Source of the DNA: Candidatus Sulfopaludibacter sp. SbA3
Lineage (GTDB): Bacteria > Acidobacteriota > Terriglobia > 20CM-2-55-15
Reading direction: 5' to 3'
Length of the DNA: 16,471 nt
Assembly: GCA_945861845.1 (NCBI GenBank)
Contig: CAMAWS010000012.1
Location: forward strand, 1 to 16,471
Every line of letters begins with the position of its first letter. Within the stretch, counting starts at the first letter, position 1. The translations under genes were made by a program, and so were the position numbers. Shown in pieces: positions 7,787-13,821 of this stretch. The notes under the pieces are model-generated. The model was given only the letters and a program-made list of their open reading frames with translations. It was not told where the DNA came from and ran no database searches.

Positions 7787-8363
7787 GCAAGTCGATAAGC
7801 TCGGAATCAAACTGTTCATCTCCGATCCGGAATCGGTTTCGCTGAAAGCGTTCGTTCCGGTCTTTCACACTTGGATCCAGAAGCAACTGGTCGAAGGGCA
7901 CCTTCTGATTGACCTCCACGACTACAGCCATATTCCATATGGTCCCGGCATTCTGCTTGTGGCGCACGAAGGCAACTTCAGTATCGACATGGCCGACGGC
8001 CGTCCGGGCCTGCTTTACTACAGGAAGCAACCTTTGATTGGCACTGCTGAGGACAGGCTCGCTGCGATTTTAAAGGCATCGCTGCAAGCATGCAGTCTCC
8101 TGGAGGAAGAGGCGAGCCTGGGAAAGATTCGTTTCCGGACGGACGAAATTTGCGTAGTCGCCAACGACAGGCTGAATGCGCCAAATGATGAACGGACGTT
8201 ACAGCAGTTCCATCCCGTTGCCTTGGCCGTCTTCACGCGTCTTCTGGGGGGCTCGGATTTTGCGGTGACCCCGACCAGCGAAAATCCAAAGGAGCGCTTT
8301 GGAATTAGCATCAAGACCAGCAAACCTTCAGAGATTAAGAATCTCCTGGACCGAATACCATAG
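7752..8363 (+). CDS. Conserved-looking cytosolic protein of unknown function, coupled to the siroheme reductase
   Basis: The 203-aa product is not recognised. The first 12 residues are MSGL repeated three times, so translation may begin at 7752, 7764 or 7776; the likely folded core starts at about VDKLGIKLFI. There is no signal peptide or membrane segment. The sequence has a balanced alternation of strands and helices (ILLVAHEGNFSIDMADG, DRLAAILKASLQACSLLEEE, FHPVALAVFTRLLGG). His31-Trp-Ile and the DLHDYSHIPYGPG segment near 54-67 are candidate conserved patches, but no catalytic motif is evident. The start codon shares its A with the reductase TGA, so the two are almost certainly co-translated. 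The context suggests an accessory role in assembly, siroheme or electron supply, or regulation of sulfite/nitrite reduction; this is inference only. Confidence 0.8.
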   Translation: MSGLMSGLMSGLQVDKLGIKLFISDPESVSLKAFVPVFHTWIQKQLVEGHLLIDLHDYSHIPYGPGILLVAHEGNFSIDMADGRPGLLYYRKQPLIGTAEDRLAAILKASLQACSLLEEEASLGKIRFRTDEICVVANDRLNAPNDERTLQQFHPVALAVFTRLLGGSDFAVTPTSENPKERFGISIKTSKPSEIKNLLDRIP

Positions 8364-8402
8364 CGGCGGCCTGTGACGGCGTGATCTCCCCTCCCTGGCA
8401 CG

Positions 8403-8488
8403 CTGTGGTTGCGGGGCTTCAGCCCCGTGCAAAGTTCCAGAGAATTCCTGTTTGATCATGGCACGGGGCTGAAGCCCCGCGCCCACAG
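8403..8488. repeat. Complete 86-bp paired-hairpin (REP/BIME-like) repeat element
   Basis: The left hairpin starts CTGTGGTTGCGGGGCTTCAG at 8403 and the right hairpin, GGCACGGGGCTGAAGCCCCG, begins at 8460. The spacer (AAGTTCCAGAGAATTCCTG and following) is shared with the other copies. It is oriented opposite to the copy at 4114-4199 and ends only 17 bp before the permease start codon. Its left outer arm has diverged (GTTG instead of GGCG). The 142-bp gap it occupies shows no other feature; no promoter was recognised. Confidence 0.88.
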
Positions 8489-8505
8489 GTTGAGCCAGGC
8501 GCATC

Positions 8506-10614
8506 ATGCAATCGGCGTTTTTTAAAGCATTAGTCCTCCTGACGCTCTCCATTGCTGTTGGCGTAAACGCCATCACGCTGGGCCTTCTTGATCACCTCAT
8601 GTTCAAGCCGCTCGGTCACGTGCTGAAACCGGAGCGCCTTGTACACATTGATACCATTCGGAATTATCCCGCCTACCTGACGCTCCGCGAGAAAAGCCGG
8701 TCCATGGACATCTCCGCGTACTGGCCGCAAACGCTCAGCTTCGAGCGTGGACCCGGTGCCCGGCGTGTCGATGCCGAATTCGTGAGCCACAGCTATTTTG
8801 ACGTTCTGGGTGCGCGGCCGGAAATTGGACGCTGGTTTACGGAAGATGAGGAAACGCCGGCAAGCCTGTCGCCCGTCGCAATCCTTTCTTACGACTTCTG
8901 GCAGAGGCAGTTCAACGGTGATTCATCGATCCTGGGCAAGACAGCCTGGATCATGAACGGTGAGTACCGCATCGCCGGTGTTGCGCCCCGCGGCTTCACA
9001 GGAGCACTGGTCAGCCACGTCGATCTATGGTTGCCGATGAGCAGCAACCCGGCGATTGGTGTGGGGAACCTCGTGCAGCCACGCAGCGGCTGGCATTACA
9101 CGATCGGGCGTCTCCGGGACGGGTTCACCTTTGAACAGGCCGTGGAGGAGGGTTCCGTTTTCCTGAAATCGGGTGAACTGGGACTTGCCGGCGAGTTCCT
9201 GATGAGGCCGCTGAATCAAGTCCGGGTGCGTGGCCTTACGGCACAGGACAGACGAGTTGTTACATGGCTAAGCGCGGCGGCCGCCGTCTTGTTGCTTATC
9301 GCGTGCGTTAATGTTGCCGGACTAATACAGGTGGGGTTCGTGGGATGCCTGTTGTTGGCGGCACTCTCAGCCGCGGGAGGCGTCATGTTTTCGCTCACGG
9401 TTGCGCCGGTAGTCCGCGAGTTCTTCGTTACCCAAACGGACGCGGCGGAATTACTCGGCCCCAGGACCTTCGCGATAATCGGCCTGCTTGCCCTGCTTTC
9501 GGTATTGATGATCCGCATTGTTCCCTCGATGCGTTCGTGGCAGCGCAGCATTTGCGTTGTCGTACAGGTGGCCGTAACGCTCGTTCTGCTTATTGGGTCA
9601 GGGCTCTTTATCCGGAGTCTTGGGCAGGCCCGGCAGGTGGAGTACGGCGTCAAAATCGATGGCATCTTTGTTGTTACTCCAAACCTCGTGGCGGCCGGAT
9701 ATTCGCCGCGAGACGCCAACGCGTTATCCGAGCGCCTGCTGGAGCGCGCTCAGTCTCTTCCCGATGTTGATAGCGCTGCGCTCGATGTTTCCACGCCGTT
9801 CGGCGCCGGTCTTGCGGGCGGATTCCTTCCTGTTGGCGGCGGAGGAAGCACGAGAAATGCGCTGCCGGTTGTCCATATCGTGAGTCCCGGCTACCTGGAG
9901 ACGCTTGGCACGAAGGTGCTGGAGGGGCGAAGCCTCAATAACGCTGATGCGGCCGGGGCGAAAAACGCCGCGATGGTGTCGCGGCGGACGGCCCTGGAAT
10001 ACTGGCCGGGCAAAACCGCGCTGGGAAAATGTCTTATGACGTTTACGAGTCCCGAGTGTTTTGAAGTCGTGGGAGTTGTCGAGAATACACGGTGGAGGGT
10101 ACAGGGCGGCGCTTCTCCGCCCGAAGTATTCGTTACCTTGGAACAGGGATCGACGGCCTTTCCGGCTGCCGCTGTACGCGCCCTGATTTTTCAGACAGGC
10201 GGTGGATCCGCCGCCGCCGCGAGAATCGTAGCGGATTTGCGAAGTGCGGTGCAGGACCTTCCTTACATGACGGCCGTTCCGCTGTGGTCGATGCTGGATT
10301 CCCAAACGCGCGAATGGCGCCTCGGCGCGACACTATTTGGATTTCTCGGCCTCGTCGCGCTGCTGCTGACTGCCGCGGGATTGCTGTTGCTGGATCCCGG
10401 GCAAGCCCTGCTCCTCGTGAGCGGGGGGTTGGTTATTGGAATCGCTGCGGAGCTTGCCCTGAGGCGTTATGTCGAGGAACTGCTTTTCAATATAAGCCCC
10501 ACGGATCCGGTAACGTTCATTGCTGCATCCCTAATCATTGCGGCTGTTGCGCTCGCCGTCATACAATCGGCGCCATATTTCATGGCCAGGAAGGGTAGCG
10601 GAGGCAATTCATGA
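8506..10614 (+). CDS. ADOP/MacB-type FtsX-domain permease lacking both cytoplasmic coupling loops
   Basis: The 702-aa product has the two-module layout of ADOP permeases: TM1 (residues 7-27), a MacB-like periplasmic core (about 45-245), TM2 (251-274), TM3 (277-303), TM4 (321-336), then a second module with TM1 (349-369), periplasmic domain (about 385-600), TM2 (605-629), TM3 (633-653) and TM4 (670-686). ADOP proteins usually have 800 or more residues. Here the N-terminal cytoplasmic helix is gone: the protein starts at the family's 'KSPxF' position. The TM2-TM3 cytoplasmic loop with the 'REIxxRxAxGA' coupling element is missing in both modules (VAGLIQVGF near 270-278; LLLLDPGQA near 627-635). 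The start at 8506 is set by an in-frame TGA at 8491; the ribosome site is weak. No ABC ATPase is nearby. The last bases (ATGA) overlap the next gene. Confidence 0.85.
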   Translation: MQSAFFKALVLLTLSIAVGVNAITLGLLDHLMFKPLGHVLKPERLVHIDTIRNYPAYLTLREKSRSMDISAYWPQTLSFERGPGARRVDAEFVSHSYFDVLGARPEIGRWFTEDEETPASLSPVAILSYDFWQRQFNGDSSILGKTAWIMNGEYRIAGVAPRGFTGALVSHVDLWLPMSSNPAIGVGNLVQPRSGWHYTIGRLRDGFTFEQAVEEGSVFLKSGELGLAGEFLMRPLNQVRVRGLTAQDRRVVTWLSAAAAVLLLIACVNVAGLIQVGFVGCLLLAALSAAGGVMFSLTVAPVVREFFVTQTDAAELLGPRTFAIIGLLALLSVLMIRIVPSMRSWQRSICVVVQVAVTLVLLIGSGLFIRSLGQARQVEYGVKIDGIFVVTPNLVAAGYSPRDANALSERLLERAQSLPDVDSAALDVSTPFGAGLAGGFLPVGGGGSTRNALPVVHIVSPGYLETLGTKVLEGRSLNNADAAGAKNAAMVSRRTALEYWPGKTALGKCLMTFTSPECFEVVGVVENTRWRVQGGASPPEVFVTLEQGSTAFPAAAVRALIFQTGGGSAAAARIVADLRSAVQDLPYMTAVPLWSMLDSQTREWRLGATLFGFLGLVALLLTAAGLLLLDPGQALLLVSGGLVIGIAAELALRRYVEELLFNISPTDPVTFIAASLIIAAVALAVIQSAPYFMARKGSGGNS

Positions 10615-12548
10615 GCAAATCCAAAAAGTTTTCTGCCGGGCGTCGATCATTTTTGAAGAGTGCGGCCGGCGCGGGCGCGGCCACTCTTGCGGCGTCCGCG
10701 GCCCCTGCCGCGGCGCTAGGGCAGGAGGCTGCGCGCCCCGCCGTGCCGCAGGTCATCACCCAGGCGGCTGAGACTGCCGCGCCGGCCGAAGTGGAGGTCC
10801 TCACCACAGACAGTTGTGGTTCCGACTTCATGGTCGACGTTATCAAGTCGCTTGGTTTCGAATACGTGTGCGCCAATCCGGGATCGAGCTTCCGTGGCCT
10901 TCAGGAGTCGCTGATCAACTATGGCGGCAACAAGGCTCCGGAGTTCATTACCAACTGCCACGAGGAGTCGTCTGTAGCCATGGCCCACGGCTACTTCAAA
11001 GTCGAAGGCAAGCCGCTGGCGGTGCTGGCTCACGGCACTGTGGGCTTGCAGCACGCCGCGATGGGAATCTACAACGCGTGGTGCGACCGCGTGCCCGCTT
11101 ACATAATGCTTGGCAATCACGGCAATGCCGCGGTTCGCCGTGCCGCGGAGTGGTACCACGGCGCGCAGGACGCGGCGGCAATGGTCCGCGATTACACGAA
11201 ATGGGACGACGAGCCCGCGTCGCTCGTGCATTTTGCGGAGTCGGCTGTGCGCGCCTACAGGATATCCATGACGCCGCCGATGGCTCCCGTCGTACTGGTT
11301 CTCGACTCGGAATTACAGGAACACCCGCTCGACAGCAAGGAGAAGCTCACGGTGCCGCGGCTGACCATGCCCGTGCCTCCGCAGGGAGAGTCGGGCGCTG
11401 TTGCCGAACTGGCACGGCTGCTGGTAGCAGCCGAAAACCCGGTGCTCGTCGCCGACCGGCTCAATCGAACCCCGGCCGCCATGCCGCTGCTGGTCGAACT
11501 GGCCGAATTGTTGCAGGCTGCCGTCGTTGACCAGGGCGGACGCATGAACTTTCCCTCGCGGCATCCACTGAATCAGAGTCAACGCGCCGCCGCGGCAATC
11601 GCCGAAGCGGACGTCGTGCTTGGGCTGGAACTGGCCGATTTCTGGTCCACCGTGAATGGCGTTCGCGACCAGTTCCATCGGACTACGCGGCGGCTGACCA
11701 AGCCGGGAGCAAAGTTGGTTTCGATCACGACAGGCGATCTCTATATTCGATCCAACTACCAGGATTTCCGGCGTATGCCGGACGTCGATATTGCCATTGC
11801 GGCCGACGGCGAGGCCACGCTGCCGTCGTTGATCGAAGCCGTCAGGAAGCTGATCACCGGCGACCGCCGCCGCGTGTTTCAGGAACGCGGCATCAAACTC
11901 GCGGAGGCCGGCAAGGCAGCGCTCGATCGCATCCGTCAGGCCGCTACGTATGCATGGGATGCCAGTCCCGTGAGCACGGCTCGCGTCGCGGCCGAATTGT
12001 ATGGCCAGATCCGGAACGAGGATTGGTCCCTGGTTTCGACCTACTACAGCGAGGCCGGCGTATGGCCGCGCCGGCTCTGGAACTTCACAAAGCCGTACCA
12101 GTGGCTTGGCATCGCCGGTGGCGGCGGCATCGGGTACGGCGCGCCGGCGTCCGTCGGAGCTGCCCTTGCAAACAAGAAGTACGGCCGGCTCTCGGTGAGC
12201 CTCCAGACGGATGGCGACCTCATGTATGCCCCGGGCGTGCTGTGGACAGCAGCTCACCATCGCATTCCGCTGCTGAGCGTCATGCTCAATAACCGGGCCT
12301 ATCACCAGGAGATCATGCACGTGCAACGCATGTGCAATCAGCGTAACCGCGGGATCGATAGCGGCCAGGTGGGTTCAACGCTCACCGATCCGAATATCGA
12401 TTTTGCAAAGGTTGCGCAGGGCATGGGAGTGTATGCCGAAGGGCCCATTACCGATCCCAAGGATCTTGGACCAGCGCTCGCCCGCGCTGTAGCGGTAGTC
12501 AAGCGCGGCGAGCCGGCGTTAGTCGATGTGGTCACGCAGGCGCGCTGA
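10611..12548 (+). CDS. Tat-exported thiamine-diphosphate enzyme (acetolactate synthase / pyruvate oxidase superfamily)
   Basis: The 645-aa product opens with a twin-arginine signal (SAGRRSFLKSAAGAGAATLA, residues 8-27) and an Ala-rich region ending near residue 38. The mature part has three domains. The PYR domain (about 65-235) carries the catalytic glutamate in CHEESSVAMAHGY (Glu118). A central domain spans about 260-415. The PP domain (about 450-640) has the ThDP/Mg motif TDGD (533-536) spaced normally to LNN (559-561). The usual first Gly of GDG is Thr533. Family enzymes decarboxylate 2-oxoacids and then ligate or oxidise the enamine, but nearly all are cytoplasmic. Export by Tat, which carries folded, cofactor-loaded proteins, fits a ThDP enzyme. 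It starts inside the permease stop codon and is followed after 13 bp by a cytochrome c gene, suggesting a periplasmic oxidative decarboxylase. The substrate is unknown. Confidence 0.88.
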   Translation: MSKSKKFSAGRRSFLKSAAGAGAATLAASAAPAAALGQEAARPAVPQVITQAAETAAPAEVEVLTTDSCGSDFMVDVIKSLGFEYVCANPGSSFRGLQESLINYGGNKAPEFITNCHEESSVAMAHGYFKVEGKPLAVLAHGTVGLQHAAMGIYNAWCDRVPAYIMLGNHGNAAVRRAAEWYHGAQDAAAMVRDYTKWDDEPASLVHFAESAVRAYRISMTPPMAPVVLVLDSELQEHPLDSKEKLTVPRLTMPVPPQGESGAVAELARLLVAAENPVLVADRLNRTPAAMPLLVELAELLQAAVVDQGGRMNFPSRHPLNQSQRAAAAIAEADVVLGLELADFWSTVNGVRDQFHRTTRRLTKPGAKLVSITTGDLYIRSNYQDFRRMPDVDIAIAADGEATLPSLIEAVRKLITGDRRRVFQERGIKLAEAGKAALDRIRQAATYAWDASPVSTARVAAELYGQIRNEDWSLVSTYYSEAGVWPRRLWNFTKPYQWLGIAGGGGIGYGAPASVGAALANKKYGRLSVSLQTDGDLMYAPGVLWTAAHHRIPLLSVMLNNRAYHQEIMHVQRMCNQRNRGIDSGQVGSTLTDPNIDFAKVAQGMGVYAEGPITDPKDLGPALARAVAVVKRGEPALVDVVTQAR

Positions 12549-12561
12549 CAGGAGAGTGATT

Positions 12562-12927
12562 ATGCGAATGTTGATAAACGCTGCGGTCGTTGTGCTGATC
12601 GGGCTGGCGTCCGCGTTTGCGCAGGCGCCGGCCGCACAAACGCCGGCGGGAAATGCCAGGGATGGTCAGGCGCTGTACATGAAGATCGGTTGCTATCAGT
12701 GCCACGGCGGCCAAGGTCAAGGCGGCGCGGCCGGCCCGCGCCTCGGCCCGGCGCCGATGCTGGCATACCGGGCATTCGCCACCTACGTGCGCGCTCCGCG
12801 CGCCGAGATGCCCCCGTATACCCTCAAGGTTGTTTCCGAGCAGCAGATGGCCGACATCTACGCCTTTCTAACCGCGCGGCCCCGGCCTCCGGCCGTGCAG
12901 AGCATTCCCCTCCTGAATACTCCGTAG
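12562..12927 (+). CDS. Small exported monohaem c-type cytochrome
   Basis: The 121-aa product has a signal peptide (residues 1-21, cleavage near SAFAQ), a single haem attachment motif CYQCH (Cys44, Cys47, His48) and a distal methionine candidate Met83 in RAEMPPY, as in class I cytochromes c. Helix VSEQQMADIYAFLTAR is the usual C-terminal packing helix. The start at 12562 follows AGGAGAG at 12550-12556; an upstream ATG at 12526 lies in the preceding gene and lacks a ribosome site. Located 13 bp after the ThDP enzyme, it is the probable electron acceptor for that enzyme or links it to a terminal oxidase. The terminal residues SIPLLNTP are echoed downstream of the toxin-antitoxin module. Confidence 0.9.
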   Translation: MRMLINAAVVVLIGLASAFAQAPAAQTPAGNARDGQALYMKIGCYQCHGGQGQGGAAGPRLGPAPMLAYRAFATYVRAPRAEMPPYTLKVVSEQQMADIYAFLTARPRPPAVQSIPLLNTP

Positions 12928-12935
12928 CGGGCGGT

Positions 12936-12983
12936 CTGTGGGCGCGGGGCTTCAGCCCCGTGCCAAGATCCAAAATAATTCTC
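12936..12983. repeat. Half copy (single hairpin) of the 86-bp repeat family
   Basis: CTGTGGGCGCGGGGCTTCAG from 12936 continues to GCCCCGTGCC at 12964, followed by a decayed spacer (AAGATCCAAAATAATTCTCC). The second hairpin is absent. The orientation matches the copy at 4114. It follows the cytochrome c stop codon by 8 bp and could terminate the permease-ThDP-cytochrome operon. Confidence 0.8.
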
Positions 12984-13026
12984 CTTCGTTGGGCGTCGCT
13001 AAGTTGCTCGGAGGCGGCTTGCCCAG

Positions 13027-13055
13027 TTGACGCGGCGGACTAACTGGACTAACCT
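13027..13055 (+). promoter_or_regulatory. Toxin-antitoxin promoter with tandem 9-bp operator-like repeat
   Basis: TTGACG at 13027-13032 is 17 bp from TAACCT at 13050-13055, a weak -10. Two adjacent 9-bp direct repeats, GGACTAACT and GGACTAACC (13037-13054), fill the spacer and overlap the -10. They are a natural candidate operator for autorepression by the antitoxin. The expected start site is at or next to the ATG at 13063, and no Shine-Dalgarno sequence is present, so the transcript may be leaderless. Confidence 0.5.
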
Positions 13056-13062
13056 TTGCCGC

Positions 13063-13296
13063 ATGAAGACAGTTAATGTTCATGAGGCGAAGACTAATTT
13101 TTCCAGTTTGCTGGCGCAAGTGGCGGCCTCCAACGAGCGCATCGTCATTTGCCGCAACGGAGAACCCATTGCCGACCTCGTTCCTCACCGGCGGAAGAGC
13201 AGGATACGGCCGCATCCGAAGTTGAGCGGAATCAAAATCGGCTACGACCCCGTGGAATCGCTCTCCACCGATGAATGGCCCAGGGCGATCCGATGA
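13063..13296 (+). CDS. Phd/YefM-type antitoxin
   Basis: The 77-aa product starts MKTVNVHEAKTNFSSLLAQV, the typical N-terminal DNA-binding segment of Phd/YefM antitoxins, followed by VICRNGEPIADLVPHR, the family's second strand-turn. The C-terminal part (PVESLSTDEWPRAIR) is expected to wrap the toxin. It neutralises the adjacent PIN toxin and probably represses its own promoter with it. The start at 13063 was chosen over 13027 because the family begins exactly at MKTVNVHEAK. Its stop overlaps the toxin start (ATGA at 13293-13296). Confidence 0.92.
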   Translation: MKTVNVHEAKTNFSSLLAQVAASNERIVICRNGEPIADLVPHRRKSRIRPHPKLSGIKIGYDPVESLSTDEWPRAIR

Positions 13297-13670
13297 TCCT
13301 GGATACCTGCGCCTTGCTTTGGCTCGCCGCCGGCGACAGAAAACTTTCCCGTGCGGCGATCAGACAGATCGAAGATAGTGCGGCCGTTTATGTTTCCGCG
13401 ATCAGTGGATTCGAGATCGCGATCAAGGCGGCAAAGAAGAAGCTGAAACTGCCGCTTCGTCCGCGGGATTGGTTCGAGAAGGTCATTCAGCACCACGACC
13501 TGACCGTGCTTCCGCTTACCGTGGATGTCTGTATCGCCGCCGCCGAGCTGCCATCCCACCACGACGATCCGTGCGACCGCTTTATCATCGCCACGGCAAA
13601 GCTGAATGACTGGACCGTAGTGACCGCCGATGAGCAGTTCAAGAAGTACGGAGTGACGGTGGTGTCGTGA
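13293..13670 (+). CDS. vapC: VapC-type PIN-domain ribonuclease toxin
   Basis: The 125-aa product is a complete PIN domain. The acidic metal-binding residues are visible: Asp4 in MILDTCALLW, Glu41 in SGFEIAIK, Asp92/Asp95 in HHDDPCDRFI and Asp113 in TADEQF. PIN toxins of this group are Mg-dependent endoribonucleases, many cleaving tRNA or rRNA; the target here is unknown. The ATG at 13293 overlaps the antitoxin stop codon, the usual arrangement that keeps toxin translation dependent on the antitoxin. The intact active site suggests a functional module. Confidence 0.92.
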   Translation: MILDTCALLWLAAGDRKLSRAAIRQIEDSAAVYVSAISGFEIAIKAAKKKLKLPLRPRDWFEKVIQHHDLTVLPLTVDVCIAAAELPSHHDDPCDRFIIATAKLNDWTVVTADEQFKKYGVTVVS

Positions 13671-13677
13671 ATTACGG

Positions 13678-13717
13678 CGTTCCGCTTAAAACGTTCCGCT
13701 TCTGAATACCCCGTAGC
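13678..13717 (+). pseudogene. Relic resembling the 3' end of the cytochrome c gene
   Basis: Positions 13694-13717 match 12905-12928, the end of the cytochrome c gene, at 21 of 24 bases. Read in that frame, 13693-13716 gives VPLLNTP and a TAG stop, against IPLLNTP and TAG in the intact gene. The three differences inside the 24-base match are all third-position synonymous changes. A TAA two codons upstream means it is only a fragment. Just before it, CGTTCCGCTT occurs twice (13678-13687 and 13692-13701). The match is short, so the call is tentative. Confidence 0.4.
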
Positions 13718-13731
13718 CTTGCCTTGCAGGC

Positions 13732-13780
13732 CCGGATGTTCAATTTGGAGGAGGACGGGTTCCCCTCGCATCCGGTTTTT
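13732..13780 (+). terminator. Candidate rho-independent terminator after the toxin-antitoxin pair
   Basis: CCGGATG (13732-13738) pairs with CATCCGG (13769-13775), which is immediately followed by TTTTT. The enclosed 30 bases can pair further (GAGG with CCTC). The long loop makes it weaker than a textbook terminator. It separates the toxin gene from the DsbA-like gene at 13822. Confidence 0.5.
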
Positions 13781-13821
13781 CCTTTCCATTCACGAAGCCA
13801 TTCCCTATAGCATCTATCCCT

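Noticed and set aside
8506..10614. Permease as part of a complete MacAB-type exporter
   Set aside because: No ATPase or membrane-fusion protein gene is in the neighbourhood, and the ATPase-contact loops are missing.
11313..12326. 337-codon minus-strand open frame inside the ThDP enzyme gene
   Set aside because: Antisense shadow in GC-rich coding sequence; the plus strand encodes complete ThDP-family motifs.
12905..13717. Classic target-site duplication of a transposon around the toxin-antitoxin genes
   Set aside because: No transposase or terminal inverted repeats lie between the copies, and the mismatches fall at codon third positions, which fits a coding relic better.
13806..13811. TATAGC as a -10 box for the DsbA-like gene
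   Set aside because: Only a moderate match, no usable -35 sequence at 16-18 bp, and very close to the start codon; not strong enough to list.
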